DNA of 64,000 bases from Prosthecodimorpha hirschii (lineage in GTDB: Bacteria; Pseudomonadota; Alphaproteobacteria; Rhizobiales; Ancalomicrobiaceae): assembly GCF_001305515.1 (NCBI RefSeq), contig NZ_LJYW01000001.1, positions 4,483,642 to 4,547,641 on the forward strand, in the 5' to 3' direction. This document shows positions 63,643-64,000 of the stretch, piece after piece; the stretch's first letter is position 1; every line of letters starts with the position of its first letter. The position numbers were made by a program, and so were the translations under genes. The notes beneath the pieces are model-generated. The model ran no database searches. It worked only from the letters and a program-made list of their open reading frames with translations, and was not told where the DNA came from.

Positions 63643-64000
63643 TCAGCCGAGCCTGGTGCCGTTGAGGCCCGCGATCACGTCGGAGAGTTGCGGCACGTTG
63701 TCGTCGCCATGGCCGGTCGCCTCGGCGGTGGCGTAGTAGTTCCGGGCCGCCGCGCCGATCCAGTTGGCGACGCCGGACGCGGTCGCGAGCCCGCTCACAT
63801 AGCGCAGGTCCTTGTGGGCGTTGCGGATCGTGAAGCGGTGCGCATTCACGTCGCGGTCGAGCAGGTATTTGGTGAAGGTCTGGTAGAAGCCGCAATCCAT
63901 GCGGCCGCCGCGCAGCACGCTGTCGAGCGCCTGCGGCTCGATGCCGATCTTCTTGGCGAGCGTGAAGGCCTCGGAATAGACCGCCGCATAGGTCATCGCG
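63643..64000 (-). CDS. NAD(P)-dependent 3-hydroxyisobutyrate dehydrogenase-family protein, C-terminal part
   Basis: The last ~119 codons of a gene whose start lies beyond the window. TYAAVYSEAFTLAKKIGIEPQAL and the helices KDLRYVSGLATASGVANWIGAA are the NAD_binding_11 C-terminal domain of beta-hydroxyacid dehydrogenases; VNAHRFTIRNAHKDLRY holds the conserved K-D-L with the substrate-site turn. Family members oxidise 3-hydroxyisobutyrate, tartronate semialdehyde or L-threonate-type acids. The Rossmann part is missing, so the substrate cannot be inferred. Confidence 0.8.
   Translation of the reverse strand, partial: AMTYAAVYSEAFTLAKKIGIEPQALDSVLRGGRMDCGFYQTFTKYLLDRDVNAHRFTIRNAHKDLRYVSGLATASGVANWIGAAARNYYATAEATGHGDDNVPQLSDVIAGLNGTRLG

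Overview
The window is GC-rich (by eye about two thirds G+C), densely coding DNA from an alphaproteobacterium, most likely of the order Hyphomicrobiales (Rhizobiales). The gene families that suggest this are homospermidine synthase with a type III fold ornithine/lysine decarboxylase, an ExoD protein, a NicO/DUF1007 metal-transport pair, and intergenic palindromes of the type common in rhizobia. This is judged from family recognition only; no database was searched. I saw no rRNA, tRNA, CRISPR array or prophage.

Layout. 1-2 kb: the tail of an unidentified gene, a Sel1-repeat secreted protein and a VOC-fold protein. 2.4-9.5 kb: one giant (2361-residue) RTX-like calcium-binding repeat protein. 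9.7-11 kb: aroQ and an HNH-like protein. 11-13.4 kb: a non-coding patch of palindromic and 42-bp tandem repeats interrupted by an IS110/IS1111-type element. 13.4-21.9 kb: housekeeping and accessory genes (luciferase-like oxidoreductase, S10 peptidase, TrmH-type methyltransferase, ExoD, DUF2269, sulfotransferase, KDPG aldolase, DUF533, DUF4259).

22-32.3 kb is the most coherent system. On the minus strand lie a RidA protein, three tandem Uma2 (DUF820) genes (one frameshifted), an 8-oxoguanine-deaminase-like amidohydrolase and a creatininase-family amidohydrolase. Divergently, on the plus strand, lie an NMT1-type ABC transporter (binding protein, ATPase, permease), a cytosine-deaminase-like amidohydrolase and an FAD-linked oxidase. 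The plus-strand leader contains a compact two-stem RNA that I propose is an NMT1-motif (xanthine/urate) riboswitch. Together these look like a locus for uptake and ring opening or deamination of oxidised purines.

32.7-38 kb: quinone-reductase-like flavoprotein, MarR regulator, Ni/Co exporter with DUF1007 partner, and a LysR regulator divergent from DoxX. 38-42 kb: a polyamine block (decarboxylase with a long structured leader, GNAT, homospermidine synthase). 42-49.6 kb: chemoreceptor, two coupled GNATs, a DHRS6-like SDR, a DUF433/DUF5615 toxin-antitoxin-like pair, a DenD-type dehydrogenase, and a DMT exporter coupled to another SDR. 49.8-53.8 kb: a rhodanese-ChrB fusion with ChrA, converging on a cobalt-type nitrile hydratase operon whose alpha subunit has a very His-rich N-terminus. 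54.3-63.4 kb: a long operon with a long-chain-type acyl-CoA ligase, a complete branched-chain/amide-type (HAAT) ABC importer, a small membrane protein and a PaaK-like ligase, probably for uptake and CoA activation of an organic acid. The right edge cuts a 3-hydroxyisobutyrate-dehydrogenase-family gene.
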